Part shown: positions 35,524 to 43,946 of the stretch, in pieces
How the letters are laid out: each line of letters starts with the position of its first letter
Position numbering within the stretch: position 1 is the stretch's first letter
Assembly: GCA_963821755.1 (NCBI GenBank)
Contig: CAWGEX010000002.1
Location: 682,001-746,000, forward strand
DNA from: Bog-473 sp963821755
Lineage (GTDB): Bacteria; Actinomycetota; Acidimicrobiia; Acidimicrobiales; RAAP-2
Length of the DNA: 64,000 bases
Reading direction: 5' to 3'
Notes under the pieces: generated by a model
The model's database searches: none
The model's input: the letters and a program-made list of their open reading frames with translations, nothing else
Told to the model about the DNA's origin: nothing
Made by a program: the position numbers and the translations under genes

Positions 35524-36404
35524 CCGACCAACCTCGCCGTCACGTTGACGCCGCCGAAGAGCACGAGCGACAGAACGAGGTTGACCACCACCACCAAGAT
35601 GATGGAGAGGCGAATGGCCCGTCCGGCGGCCACCCCGACTCCCGCCGGCCCACCGCTGGCGGTGTAGCCGTAGTAGCAGTGCACGAAGGTGACGAGGACG
35701 GCGAAGATCATCGCCTTCATGAACGAGTAGAAGATGTCGATCGGCGGAAGGTACAGCTGGAAATAGTGCTGGTACGTCCCGCTCGACAGCCCGAAGAACT
35801 TGGTGACGACCAACTCCGACGCCAGGTAGCTGGCGAACAGGGCGGCCAGATAGAGCGGAACCATCGTGATCAGTGCGGCCCACACGCGCGTGGCCACCAG
35901 ATACACGACGCTGTTGACGCCCATGACCTCAAGCGCGTCGATCTCGTCGGAGATCCGCATGGCCCCCAGCTGGGCCGTGAATCCCGCGCCCACCTGCGCC
36001 GCCAGGGCGACGCCGGCCACCAGCGGCGTGATCTCGCGGGTGTTGGCCAGCGAGGTGATGACTCCGGTGAAGGCTTCGGCGCCGATCTGCTGGAGCCCGT
36101 TGAAGCCCTCCAGTCCCACCTCGGTCCCGGTAAAGAAGGCGATCGACACGACGACGAAGAACATGCCCCCGCCGACGATCAGTGCCCCGGATCCGAGCGT
36201 GATGTCCGACATCAGGACGAGGATCTCGCGGGGGTAGCGCAGCGCCCGCGGCATGGCCCGGACGATCCGGGCGTAGAAGTGAAGCTGGCCGTAGAAGTCA
36301 TCGGAGATACCGATGGCGTTTTCCCCCACGCGACGGACGCGCCCTCCGAGCTCGCTGGTGGCGACCTCGCCGTCCTCCGGACGTGTGGGCGTGTCGAGGG
36401 CCAC
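35520..36404 (-). CDS. YrbE-type Mce permease subunit B (MlaE family)
   Basis: 294 residues. After a soluble start of about 70 residues come five or so membrane helices of the MlaE permease fold. The conserved loop EITPLVAGVALAAQVGAGFT and EIDALEVMGVNSVVYLVATR (the EExDA-like motif that contacts the ATPase) are present. It pairs with the A subunit to form the membrane core of the Mce lipid importer, driven by the ATPase encoded at 39223. The GTG start lies one base after the stop of the A subunit, and the stop overlaps mceA by 4 nt. Confidence 0.92.
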   Translation of the reverse strand: MALDTPTRPEDGEVATSELGGRVRRVGENAIGISDDFYGQLHFYARIVRAMPRALRYPREILVLMSDITLGSGALIVGGGMFFVVVSIAFFTGTEVGLEGFNGLQQIGAEAFTGVITSLANTREITPLVAGVALAAQVGAGFTAQLGAMRISDEIDALEVMGVNSVVYLVATRVWAALITMVPLYLAALFASYLASELVVTKFFGLSSGTYQHYFQLYLPPIDIFYSFMKAMIFAVLVTFVHCYYGYTASGGPAGVGVAAGRAIRLSIILVVVVNLVLSLVLFGGVNVTARLVG

Positions 36405-36405
36405 C

Positions 36406-37203
36406 TCAGATTCCCTTCTGGGGAATGAAGTTGAAGTAGAAGACGGTCAGCACGAAGTTGACGAAGAACGAAAGGATGAACGTCACGACGACGGCCTGAT
36501 TGACGGCGTCGCCCACACCCTTGGGACCGCTCTTGCAGTACAGGCCCTTGTAACAGGCCACCATGGCGGCAATGAACCCGAAGATCCCGGCCTTGAGGAG
36601 CGCGATGGCCAAATCGGCCAGTTGGCTCAACTCGCCGAAGGTGGCGAAGAAGCTGCTAGCCGTGATGTGGATGGCGTGGGTGCCGAACCAGAGGCCTCCG
36701 GCGATCCCGGCCACGCTCACGACGGCATCGAGCAGGATCGCCACCAGGGTGGCGGCCACCAGTCGCGGCAGCACCAGCCGGTGCAAGGGGTTCACTCCCA
36801 TCACTTCCATGGCCGATATTTCGTCCCGGATCCGACGCGAGCCCAGATCCGCGCACATGGCCGATCCGCCTGCACCGGCGATCAGCAGCGCGGTGGCCAC
36901 GGGCGCCTGTTCACGCACCACGGCGAGCACCATGGCGGCGCCGAGTTGTGACTGTGCCCCGATCTGCTGGAGCAAGGAACCGACTTCGAGGGCGATCACC
37001 ATGCCGAATGGAATGGAGAGAAGGATGAGGGGAAGGGTGGTGACACGGGCCAGGAACCAGCACTGATCGAAGAACTCGGTCACGGGAAAGGACTTGAGGC
37101 TGCCCTGGCGAAGGGCTTCCAACGCGACGGCGAACATATTTCCCGTCTCGCGCAGTGCCGTGGCCGTCTTCCCATCAGGGCGCCCGCTCCCGGCGGGCCT
37201 CAT
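36406..37203 (-). CDS. YrbE-type Mce permease subunit A (MlaE family)
   Basis: 265 residues from the chosen ATG. The MlaE permease fold begins with LARVTTLPLILLSIPFGMVI, followed by REQAPVATALLIAGAGGSAM and ISAMEVMGVNPLHRLVLPR, the ATPase-coupling loop. It is the first gene of the mce operon. ATG at 37203 gives the usual family length; an in-frame start at 37368 would add 55 residues that are Arg/Ser/Gly/Pro-rich and lack family similarity. Neither has a strong ribosome site. The promoter must lie in the 37204-37761 region shared with the divergent sigma gene. Confidence 0.85.
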   Translation of the reverse strand: MRPAGSGRPDGKTATALRETGNMFAVALEALRQGSLKSFPVTEFFDQCWFLARVTTLPLILLSIPFGMVIALEVGSLLQQIGAQSQLGAAMVLAVVREQAPVATALLIAGAGGSAMCADLGSRRIRDEISAMEVMGVNPLHRLVLPRLVAATLVAILLDAVVSVAGIAGGLWFGTHAIHITASSFFATFGELSQLADLAIALLKAGIFGFIAAMVACYKGLYCKSGPKGVGDAVNQAVVVTFILSFFVNFVLTVFYFNFIPQKGI

Positions 37204-37761
37204 GGGTCGCCCCGTTACCACAGCGGTGGCGGCTCGTCCGCTCGGCGAGCCCAGCCGGCGAGCGATCTCATGGCGGCTCGGTGGCGAGGTGTGGGTGGCA
37301 ACGGCGGGTGTCGAATCGGTGGTGCCGTCCGAATCCTTCAACCGATGTCCCCCCTTCCCGAGGCCCACACTTCGACGTATGGGTGAGGGACTGGCTCCCC
37401 TCCCCCGCTCGTACCCACAGAAAACGGGGCGCTGCAGGCAACCTTGCGGTGACGGGAACGTGCCAAGACTCCGAGCCCGACCCCGGGTGGCCCGGTGACC
37501 TCAAGCTCGACGTCGGCGGGAGCCAATCCGGCGTCTCGAGCTCCCACGGCGAACCTCCGGAGCCGTCAAGGTGAATCTGCCCCGTGAACTGGGAGGACGC
37601 TCACATCTGGCAAAACCTTGAGAAATTTCGTGAGTTGGACGCCCGACGAACGTTCAACTAAATGGAGGAAAAAGCCGAATTGCTCATTTCGGTTGCGGCC
37701 GACCTGAGGGCATACTGTAGGAGCACAACCCTCAGCGAGCGGCGGTCAGAGAGGGACGGAC
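37204..37761. other. 558-bp divergent region between mce operon and sigma gene
   Basis: No convincing gene. The left half is GC-rich and open in several frames; part may be the N-terminal extension of YrbE-A. The right part (about 37600-37760) is distinctly AT-richer, with AAATTTCG, TGAGAAATTTC-type runs and CATACTGTAG, so it probably holds the promoters of both transcripts. CATACT at 37711-37716, with TTCGGT 17 bases earlier, is a possible promoter for the sigma gene, leaving a 45-nt leader. Confidence 0.5.
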
Positions 37762-39170
37762 GTGGCTCTACTAAAAGAAGAGTTCACCAGCCTGAGCGAC
37801 GACGTTGACCTCGATCGCGACCGGGTGCTGGTGGAGCGGTGCCAAGCGGGAGATTCTGGGGCCTTCGGCAACCTGTATGCGCGCTACTACGAGCGGCTGC
37901 TTCGCTTCTGCCTGCGGCGGCTCAACGATCGCCACGAGGCAGAGGACGCTGCCCAAGAGGCCTTCGCACGGGCCTGGAAGGCCCTTCCCAACTTTGCCGG
38001 CGAGCGGCGCTTCTATCCGTGGTTGACGGTGATCGCCGGCAACATCTGCACGGACATGCTGCGCCGCCGGTCTCGGAGCACGCCCACCGACGATCTGGAA
38101 CTCAGCTCGCATCAGCAGGTCGGTGGAGGCGCCATCGAGACGTCCGAAGAAATGGTCGTGGCTGCCGTCGATGGAGAGCTGGTCAACAAGGCCCTCGGCC
38201 GACTTTCCGTCCGCCATCGCCATGTGCTCGCCATGCGAGAGGGATCAGGATGGACGTACCAGCAGATCGCTGATCACGAAGGGGTCGAGATCGGGACCAT
38301 CGAGACCTTGCTGTGGCGGGCTCGTCAGGCCCTCAAGCGCGAGTTCACCGTGCTGTCGGAGTCCAAGGGCATGCTCGGTGGCTTCCTCGCCGGTGCCGGC
38401 GCGCTGCTGCGGCGGGGATTCCTGCGGACGGCTCATCGCAGCGCCACCCTGCCGCAGGGCGGTGGGAGCGGGGGATTTCGCACCGCCATGGCCGGGGTGG
38501 CACTGACGTCGGCCGCCGTGGCTACCGCGCTCATCACACCTCACGCCCTGTCGACCGGCGGTGCGGTTGGTGCGTCCGGCCCACCATCGGCCCTCGGGAC
38601 AGCCGGGTCGAATCTGGCCGGTCCGACTTCGTTCACCTCGGCCGCGCCTCCTTCGACCGGGGCTCCCGGTTCGGGTGCCAGCGGTGACGGAGGGTCGTCA
38701 TCGGGCCCATCGACCCCCCTCTCAGGGTCCCCGCTGGGTACGAACCCAGCCCCGGGCGCCCTTTCAGGCGGATCAGGGCTCGGGGGCGTGACCGGATCCA
38801 ACGGACTCGCCGGCCCCCTGGGGAATGGCGCGTCGCAAGGGGGTGGAGCCGTTGGTGGAGCAGTAGGTGGGGCAGTGGGGCTGTAGGTGGAGCTGTAGGT
38901 GGGGCTGTAGGTGGGGGCACCGGAGCCGTCGGCGGAGCCGTGGGTGGCCTCGCCGGAACGATCAGCGGCATGTTGGGATCGGTGGCCGGCGGGCTCGGCA
39001 CACCGCTCTCCGGTGTCGCTCCGGGATCGGGGTCGCCAAATCCGGCGGTCGCCACCTCGGCCCCGACCACGACAACGACCCTCCCCTTCGGTGGTGTGGT
39101 CAACTCGGTCACGACGCCCGTCTTGCACCTTCTCGTCGGGCCTGTCCTGAACCTGCTCGGCGGCCCCTGA
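37762..39170 (+). CDS. sigma-70 (ECF-like) factor with membrane-anchored glycine-rich tail; one frame slip
   Basis: Region 2 lies at about 20-105 (LYARYYERLLRFCLRRLND, DAAQEAFARAWKALPNF) and region 4 at about 140-195 (GWTYQQIADHEGVEIGTIET). A membrane helix follows (about 241-260), then an outer stretch rich in Gly, Ser, Pro and Ala with GGAV repeats. A stop ends the first frame at 38886, but adding one base to the G-run at 38877-38880 continues the GGAV repeats for about 95 more residues (VGGLAGTISGML, then TTTTTLPFGG) to 39170, giving about 469 residues. It lies between the mce operon and its ATPase, suggesting it regulates lipid import; that is inference. Confidence 0.75.
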
Positions 39171-39222
39171 CCCAGTCGCAACGCGAACGGCTCGCCGTGA
39201 GGCGAGTGGCGCAAGGTTCCTC

Positions 39223-40182
39223 ATGATCGCCGGTTCCCCTTCCATGGCATCTGAGCCGCACGGCGATACCCAGGCGTGGATCGCCCCCGGGGAACCCATC
39301 ATCTCCTTGCGAGGCGTGACCAAGTCATTCGGGTCCCATACCGTGCTCGAAGACATCACGTTCGACGTTCCCAAGGGGCGAATCACCGCCATCCTTGGAC
39401 CCTCCGGGACCGGAAAATCCGTCCTGCTCAAGAACATCCTCGGACTACTGGTCCCGGAGCGAGGCCAGATATTCGTTGATGGCGACCCGATCGTCGGACT
39501 GAGAGAAAAGCGCCTGTACGAAGTGCGCAAGAAATTCGGCGTTCTCTTTCAGGACGGGGCACTCTTCGGTTCCATGAGTCTCTATGACAACATCGCATTT
39601 CCCTTGCGGGAGCACACACGCAAGAGCGAAGCAGAAATTCGTGAACTGGTCCATCGCAACGCCGAACTCGTCGGACTGATGGACCACCTCAAGAAACTGC
39701 CCGGGGAAGTGTCGGGTGGCATGAAGAAGCGGGCCGGGCTCGCTCGGGCCATGGTGACGGAACCTGAGATCGTGCTCTTCGATGAACCTGACTCGGGTCT
39801 GGACCCGGTTCGGGTGGCCTATCTGGACGAGTTGGTGGTCACGGCCCAAAAGGAGACCGGCGCCACCTTTTTCATCATCACCCACAACATCCAGTCGGTG
39901 ATGCGCACGGCGGACTACATGGGCATCTTGTTCCGCTCGAGCTTGGTCAAGTTTGCCAGCAAGCCTGAGATGCTGGCGTGCGACAACCCGATCATTCAGC
40001 AGTTCCTGGCCGGCCGCCCGGAAGGACCCATCGGCATGGACGAGATGGCTGACAGCGACGGCAGAACACAGCTTGACGGTGATGCGGCGTCTTTGGCCTT
40101 CGGGCCGCTTGCCCGGCCCGGGGAACCCGCTCTGGCCGCCCACGCGCCCTCCGACCAACCGGTAGCCCCAAGGGCAGAATAG
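39223..40182 (+). CDS. Mce-system ABC ATPase (MceG/Mkl-like)
   Basis: 319 residues. Walker A GPSGTGKSVLLKN (about 66-78), Q-loop FGVLFQDGALFGSM, signature VSGGMKKRAGLARAM, Walker B IVLFDEPDSGLDP and the H-loop ITHNIQSV are all present, in the form typical of MlaF/Mkl ATPases. It hydrolyses ATP to drive the YrbE permease and Mce channel. A C-terminal extension of about 60 residues beyond the ATPase core (after FLAGRPEGPIG) matches the extended tail of Mce ATPases. It follows the sigma gene by 52 nt and is separated from the rest of the mce genes, which lie on the opposite strand. Confidence 0.93.
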   Translation: MIAGSPSMASEPHGDTQAWIAPGEPIISLRGVTKSFGSHTVLEDITFDVPKGRITAILGPSGTGKSVLLKNILGLLVPERGQIFVDGDPIVGLREKRLYEVRKKFGVLFQDGALFGSMSLYDNIAFPLREHTRKSEAEIRELVHRNAELVGLMDHLKKLPGEVSGGMKKRAGLARAMVTEPEIVLFDEPDSGLDPVRVAYLDELVVTAQKETGATFFIITHNIQSVMRTADYMGILFRSSLVKFASKPEMLACDNPIIQQFLAGRPEGPIGMDEMADSDGRTQLDGDAASLAFGPLARPGEPALAAHAPSDQPVAPRAE

Positions 40183-40186
40183 AAAA

Positions 40187-40222
40187 CGCCGCCGGTACCG
40201 AGTGAACCCGGCACGGGCGGCG
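40187..40222. terminator. bidirectional terminator between mceG and glnII
   Basis: CGCCGCC (40187-40193) pairs with GGCGGCG (40216-40222), with further partial pairing inside. On the minus strand the hairpin is followed by TTTTCTATTCT, a good intrinsic terminator for glnII. On the plus strand it follows the mceG stop by 4 nt, and a C/T-rich tail comes after. Confidence 0.65.
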
Positions 40223-40253
40223 CCTTCACCTCTCCTTGATTCTCCGGCTCTCT

Positions 40254-41264
40254 TTAGTCTCCGGCCGCGTCTGCACAGACGGTTTCGACCATCAAGGCCG
40301 ACACGACATACGGGTCCATGTTGGCGTTGGGTCGGCGGTCTTCCAGCCATCCCTTCCCGGCCTTGGCCGTACCCCAAGGGATGCGGATGGACGCGCCGCG
40401 GTCCGACTCGCCGTAGGTGAATGTGGAGAAGTGCGCCGTCTCGTGCGCTCCGGTCAGGCGGTCCTCTATGCCAATCCCGTAGTTGGACACGTGCTCTTCG
40501 ATCCGCTTCCCGAGGGCCTCACAGGCCTTCAGGATCGCCTTCATGCCGCCCTCCTCCCGCATGGCCTTGGTCGAGAAGTTGGTGTGCGCTCCGGCGCCGT
40601 TCCAGTCGCCCAACACCGGCTTGGGCTCCAAGGTGGCGAACACGTCGAAATCCTCGGCGATGCGAAAGAGGAGCCAGCGGGCCACCCAGAGGTGGTCGCC
40701 GATGAGCGGCGGCGGGAGGACGCCGATCTGGAACTCCCACTGCCCCATCATGACTTCGGCATTGGTGCCTTCGATGCCCAGGCCGGCCTTCATGCACGCC
40801 GCCGTGTGCCGTTCGACGATTTCCCGGCCGGGCATTTTGTCGCCACCCACCCCGCAGTAATAGGGGCCCTGGGGGGCCGGGAACCCACTTTCGGGCCAGC
40901 CCATGGGGCGTCCGTACTGAAAGAAGGTGTACTCCTGCTCAATGCCGAAGACCGGTTCTTGGTCGGCGTACTTCTCGGCCAACTCGGCGCTCTTGCGACG
41001 GGTGTTCGTCGCGTGCGGGCTCATGTCAGTGAGGAGGACCTCACACATCACCAACTTGGCGCCCTGGGCCCGGAGCGGGTCCGGGCAGACGAAGACGGGC
41101 TGGAGCACGCAGTCTGAGTCGTCTCCGGTCGCCTGATTGGTGCTCGAGCCGTCAAACCCCCAGATGCCGGGCTCCTTGCCGTCCTCGACGATCCGGGTCT
41201 TGCTCCGCAAGAGGGGAGAGGGCTCCGTGCCGTCGATCCAGATGTATTCAGCCTGGTAACTCAT
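40254..41264 (-). CDS. glnII: glutamine synthetase type II (eukaryotic-like)
   Basis: 336 residues, the length of GSII rather than the 470-residue GSI. It makes glutamine from glutamate, ammonia and ATP. Seen: AEYIWIDG (beta-grasp start), GFDGSSTNQA, the EQEYTFF metal-binding strand, NAEVMMGQWEFQIG, the HTNFSTKAMR nucleotide loop, and HETAHFSTFTYGESDRGASI with the C-terminal arginine. GGAG precedes the ATG at 41264 with 5-nt spacing, excluding the longer upstream reading. In actinobacteria GSII is usually secondary to GSI and nitrogen-regulated; no other nitrogen gene is nearby. A 14-bp tandem repeat lies in its leader. Confidence 0.95.
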   Translation of the reverse strand: MSYQAEYIWIDGTEPSPLLRSKTRIVEDGKEPGIWGFDGSSTNQATGDDSDCVLQPVFVCPDPLRAQGAKLVMCEVLLTDMSPHATNTRRKSAELAEKYADQEPVFGIEQEYTFFQYGRPMGWPESGFPAPQGPYYCGVGGDKMPGREIVERHTAACMKAGLGIEGTNAEVMMGQWEFQIGVLPPPLIGDHLWVARWLLFRIAEDFDVFATLEPKPVLGDWNGAGAHTNFSTKAMREEGGMKAILKACEALGKRIEEHVSNYGIGIEDRLTGAHETAHFSTFTYGESDRGASIRIPWGTAKAGKGWLEDRRPNANMDPYVVSALMVETVCADAAGD

Positions 41265-41281
41265 GAATTCTCCTGTGCTCC

Positions 41282-41309
41282 CCTTGGTTGGATGGCCTTG
41301 GTTGGATGG
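41282..41309. repeat. 14-bp tandem duplication upstream of glnII
   Basis: CCTTGGTTGGATGG occurs twice without a gap, 18-45 bases before the glnII start. It lies in the probable leader or promoter-proximal region and may be an operator pair or a slippage product. Confidence 0.85.
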
Positions 41310-41663
41310 CGTGTATTTCCTTCTGGCGCTGGGCCGGTGACCCAGCAACGTACGGCACGGAATCACCCTGCGTCGAGGCAGTCTGGCCCGAGCCTGTTTC
41401 ATCGCCGTATCGGATTTGTGAACCGATGATGAACTTTGCCCCTTGGATCGCTGGGTGCCCTCGCAGCACTCCGATTCTAAGCGTGGGCATGGGCGGGCGA
41501 GGTCGCCGGCGAGCGACTGGGGCTCATGGGTCTGACCGCCAGGGCGCCGGGGCTGCGGACACGACGATGGGCAGATTCCGAACCCTCCACCAGATTCCGA
41601 GTCCTCGACCAGGAGGACCCGGCTTCGTCAGCTCGGCCTCCCGGGAGCTCCCCGAAAACGAAA

Positions 41664-41698
41664 GTAGGGCTGGATCGGATTTCCCGATCCAGCCCTAC
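41664..41698 (-). terminator. intrinsic terminator of the flp transcript
   Basis: A perfect 15-bp stem (GTAGGGCTGGATCGG with its complement, 5-nt loop) is followed on the minus strand by TTTCGTTTTC. It lies 95 nt beyond the flp stop. This is the strongest hairpin in the window and explains how abundant pilin mRNA would end. Confidence 0.88.
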
Positions 41699-41792
41699 CG
41701 TCAACCCCTTGGGGAGGGGGGGAATCTGCCCTCAGGGGGAGATTCTGTCTGTGCCGCAGCGACTACGTCACTGCGTTCCCTCGTGCTGCCGA

Positions 41793-42014
41793 TCAGCCCG
41801 CGTTGACGGAGTTGATGTTGGTGGCAGCGCTGTTGAAGAGATGCTCGATGGAAGTACCCAAGAACGTCACGGCAACTACCGCAACAATCGCGATCAGGCC
41901 AACCAAGAGGGCGTACTCAACCATTGAAGCCCCTTGTTCCGACCGGGCCCTGTCCAGCAACGTGCTGTGAAGACTCCGAACGGTCAAGAATGCCTGCATG
42001 AACAATCCAGTCAT
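41793..42014 (-). CDS. flp: Flp-type IVb pilin
   Basis: 73 residues. The prepilin pattern is clear: a basic leader, then QGASMVEYALLVGLIAIVAV, where the prepilin peptidase would cut before a hydrophobic stretch beginning near Glu-Tyr; the Glu-Tyr pair is the mark of Flp pilins. The rest (about 20 residues) forms the pilus surface. It is the structural subunit of the Tad pilus built by the neighbouring genes. AGGAAGGGG precedes the ATG. A Tad-box lies 89 nt upstream (42103-42127) and a strong terminator follows, so it is transcribed alone and probably at a high level. Confidence 0.95.
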   Translation of the reverse strand: MTGLFMQAFLTVRSLHSTLLDRARSEQGASMVEYALLVGLIAIVAVVAVTFLGTSIEHLFNSAATNINSVNAG

Positions 42015-42102
42015 TTGTTATTCCCCTTCCTCGTGCAGTTTGACGGAAAACTTTCCGACATACTTGCTGCTCCACATCTAGTTTCTAGGAAGCTGGCACT
42101 CG

Positions 42103-42127
42103 AATCCATAGGCTGTTAGGACCATTT
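42103..42127 (-). promoter_or_regulatory. Tad box, copy 1 (upstream of flp)
   Basis: On the minus strand: AAATGGTCC, six variable bases (TAACAG), then CCTATGGATT. It ends 89 nt before the flp start. It matches three other copies at tad transcription units in this window. Confidence 0.7.
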
Positions 42128-42162
42128 GCGCGCGTGCATCCTCATGTGGTGAAGGGACGCTG

Positions 42163-42639
42163 CTATTCGATGTTGACGAGACCCATCACAACGGCTCGTA
42201 CGAGCGCCTGTGTGCGATTGTTGACATCAAGCTTTTGGAAAATTGCGGCCAAGTGATTCTTGGCCGTCTTCGGGCTGATAAAGAGGCGCTGCGAGATTTC
42301 GCCGTTTGTGGCTCCCTCGGTCAGCAGCTGCAGCACTTCGAGCTCGCGTTGGGTGAGTGACCATGGGCCCCACTCCCGAATGTCATTGCGAGGCGGCCCA
42401 ACGGCCGACGACCCCTTGGCGAGCTTGTCCGCGGCATCGATCGCCCCACCCGCGGGAGCCTCATCGACGCGGTTATCTAGGGCGGATTCGAGAGCATCGC
42501 CGCTGGCGATGCGGCCATGGGGACTGGCGATCGACACCTGGGCGTAGTACGACCATACGCGGGTGGGCTGCTTTCGCACCGTTGGGAATTCCCGGCACCG
42601 AGCGCTGCTCCACAATATTGACGTTCCCGCGTTACTCAT
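42163..42639 (-). CDS. LuxR-type (GerE-domain) transcriptional regulator
   Basis: 158 residues. Only the C-terminal DNA-binding domain is recognisable: LTQRELEVLQLLTEGATNGE and ISQRLFISPKTAKNHLAAIF, a LuxR/GerE helix-turn-helix (about 92-150). The N-terminal 90 residues do not resemble a receiver or autoinducer domain; Ala/Asp-rich linkers predominate. No phosphorylation site is visible, so it is not a standard response regulator. AGGGGG lies before ATG 42639, just after a perfect 8-bp hairpin (42652-42674). Being inside the tad locus, between flp and tadC, it is the best local candidate to bind the shared Tad box. Confidence 0.85.
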   Translation of the reverse strand: MSNAGTSILWSSARCREFPTVRKQPTRVWSYYAQVSIASPHGRIASGDALESALDNRVDEAPAGGAIDAADKLAKGSSAVGPPRNDIREWGPWSLTQRELEVLQLLTEGATNGEISQRLFISPKTAKNHLAAIFQKLDVNNRTQALVRAVVMGLVNIE

Positions 42640-42999
42640 GTTTCCCCCTAAACGGCATTTTTCGCCAATGCCGTAACCCGCTCCAGAAGTGGAATACACG
42701 AGAAAATTATCGCTCTTCGGCCAGGCGACACAAGGCTGGGGAGACGTTGCACCCGGACTGCTACCCCATGGCAATCCACCTACCACCCCGGACGCAAAAC
42801 ACCCGTCCTGGGACTCTCGAAGCGGCTCGAATCCGCCGCTTCTTCAACGTCTCATCCCGATGGAAACGGAACGGCCTTTGCGGTCTTGGAGCCAGAATCG
42901 GCCACCGCGACACCCGCGCCTTTGGACTATCGCACCGTTGCTGCTACGACGGCGATCGATTACCCCTTCGAATCTCTGATTGGCCGGCTTGCCGAGTTC
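42640..42999. other. 360-bp gap between tadC and the LuxR-type gene
   Basis: No credible gene. Apart from the hairpin at 42652-42674 I see only an AT-richer stretch (42660-42720) that may hold the promoter of the LuxR-type gene. No copy of the Tad box is present here. Confidence 0.5.
42652..42674. promoter_or_regulatory. hairpin/inverted repeat in the LuxR-gene leader
   Basis: ACGGCATT (42652-42659) and AATGCCGT (42667-42674) form a perfect 8-bp stem with a 7-nt loop, ending 12 nt before the start codon and just before its AGGGGG ribosome site. It could be an operator (autoregulation), a translational hairpin, or a weak terminator of the tad operon upstream. Confidence 0.6.
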
Positions 43000-43929
43000 T
43001 CACTTGAGGGCGTGCGAGATGGGTCCGATCAATGGTCCAAGAATCAGAATCATGATGGCCGGCAAAAAGCAGAACATCAACGGAAAGAGGATCTTGATCG
43101 GGACTTTGGCCGCGCGCTCTCGGGCTCGCTGCCGGCGTTTGTCCCTCATCTCGTCACCCTGGGCCTGCAGGACTCGACCGATGGGGAGCCCCAACATGTC
43201 GGCTTGTGACAAGACCACGGAGAACGTGACCAAGTCATCGATATCGGTCCGGAGCTTCAGATTCTCCAATGCATCATGCCGGGACAGCCCCAGTTCCATC
43301 TCACGCAGGGTCAGCGCGAGCTCGTCGCACACCGGTGACTCAAAATGCGCGCACGTGACCTGCATGGCCTGCTCAAGGCCCAACCCCGCGGCAACCGAAA
43401 TGGTCATGAGGTCCAATACATCGGGCAGGTCGTTCGTGACGGTGTCGCGGCGGGTCGAGACGCGTCTGCGCAACCACAGTGCTGGCCCTCCGAATCCGGC
43501 GAAGGGCAGTATGAGGAGCAGGAACACTCCCAATTTCGGACCCCCGAAATGCGTGACCAGTGCCGTAAGGCCCACGGCGAGACCCATCAGCACGCTGGCC
43601 ATCTGAAAGGCGACGAACTCCTCGGCGCGCACCGTGCCGGTGAGGCCGGCCCTGAGCAGATCAGCATGGACCCGATCAATGTCCCGAGCTGGATAGAGGC
43701 GCGAGAGGGCGCCCCGAAACCATTGCGCCGTAGGTCCGAACACACGAACGACCAACGGAGTCTGCAGGTGTTCCGGCGTCGCCATCTTGTGGGCATCCAG
43801 GTCGGCGTCGTGCCCCAACGTTCGGATGAAGTCCAATTGACGCTCTGACTGGTGGGACTTCCAGGCCGCGAGAATCACCCCAGCGGTCCCCGCCACCATA
43901 AGAACGATTGCCGTCAATTCACCCATCAT
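43000..43929 (-). CDS. tadC: Tad secretion system membrane protein TadC
   Basis: 309 residues with a type II secretion F (GspF-like) domain. Helices are at about 3-22, 105-125, 130-150 and 285-305, with the cytosolic GspF block TNDLPDVLDLMTISVAAGLG and MELGLSRHDALENLKLRTDID between. TadB and TadC form the inner-membrane platform on which the TadA ATPase assembles the Flp pilus. The ATG at 43929 follows the tadB stop by 17 nt; the frame stays open further back through tadB, but only this start fits. Confidence 0.92.
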   Translation of the reverse strand: MMGELTAIVLMVAGTAGVILAAWKSHQSERQLDFIRTLGHDADLDAHKMATPEHLQTPLVVRVFGPTAQWFRGALSRLYPARDIDRVHADLLRAGLTGTVRAEEFVAFQMASVLMGLAVGLTALVTHFGGPKLGVFLLLILPFAGFGGPALWLRRRVSTRRDTVTNDLPDVLDLMTISVAAGLGLEQAMQVTCAHFESPVCDELALTLREMELGLSRHDALENLKLRTDIDDLVTFSVVLSQADMLGLPIGRVLQAQGDEMRDKRRQRARERAAKVPIKILFPLMFCFLPAIMILILGPLIGPISHALK

Positions 43930-43946
43930 GACGAGTCCCTTGCTCC

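Larger units (their letters stand above)
41265..41792. other. 528-bp region between glnII and flp
   Basis: No credible gene; frames here lack starts and family similarity. It holds the glnII promoter side (with the tandem 14-mer at 41282-41309), an AT-richer stretch near 41385-41435, the flp terminator at 41664-41698, and a weaker hairpin with GAATCT/AGATTC arms near 41723-41747. Confidence 0.6.

Noticed and set aside
41288..41806. Open frame of 172 residues between glnII and flp
   Set aside because: It runs through the flp terminator hairpin, has no ribosome site and no family similarity.
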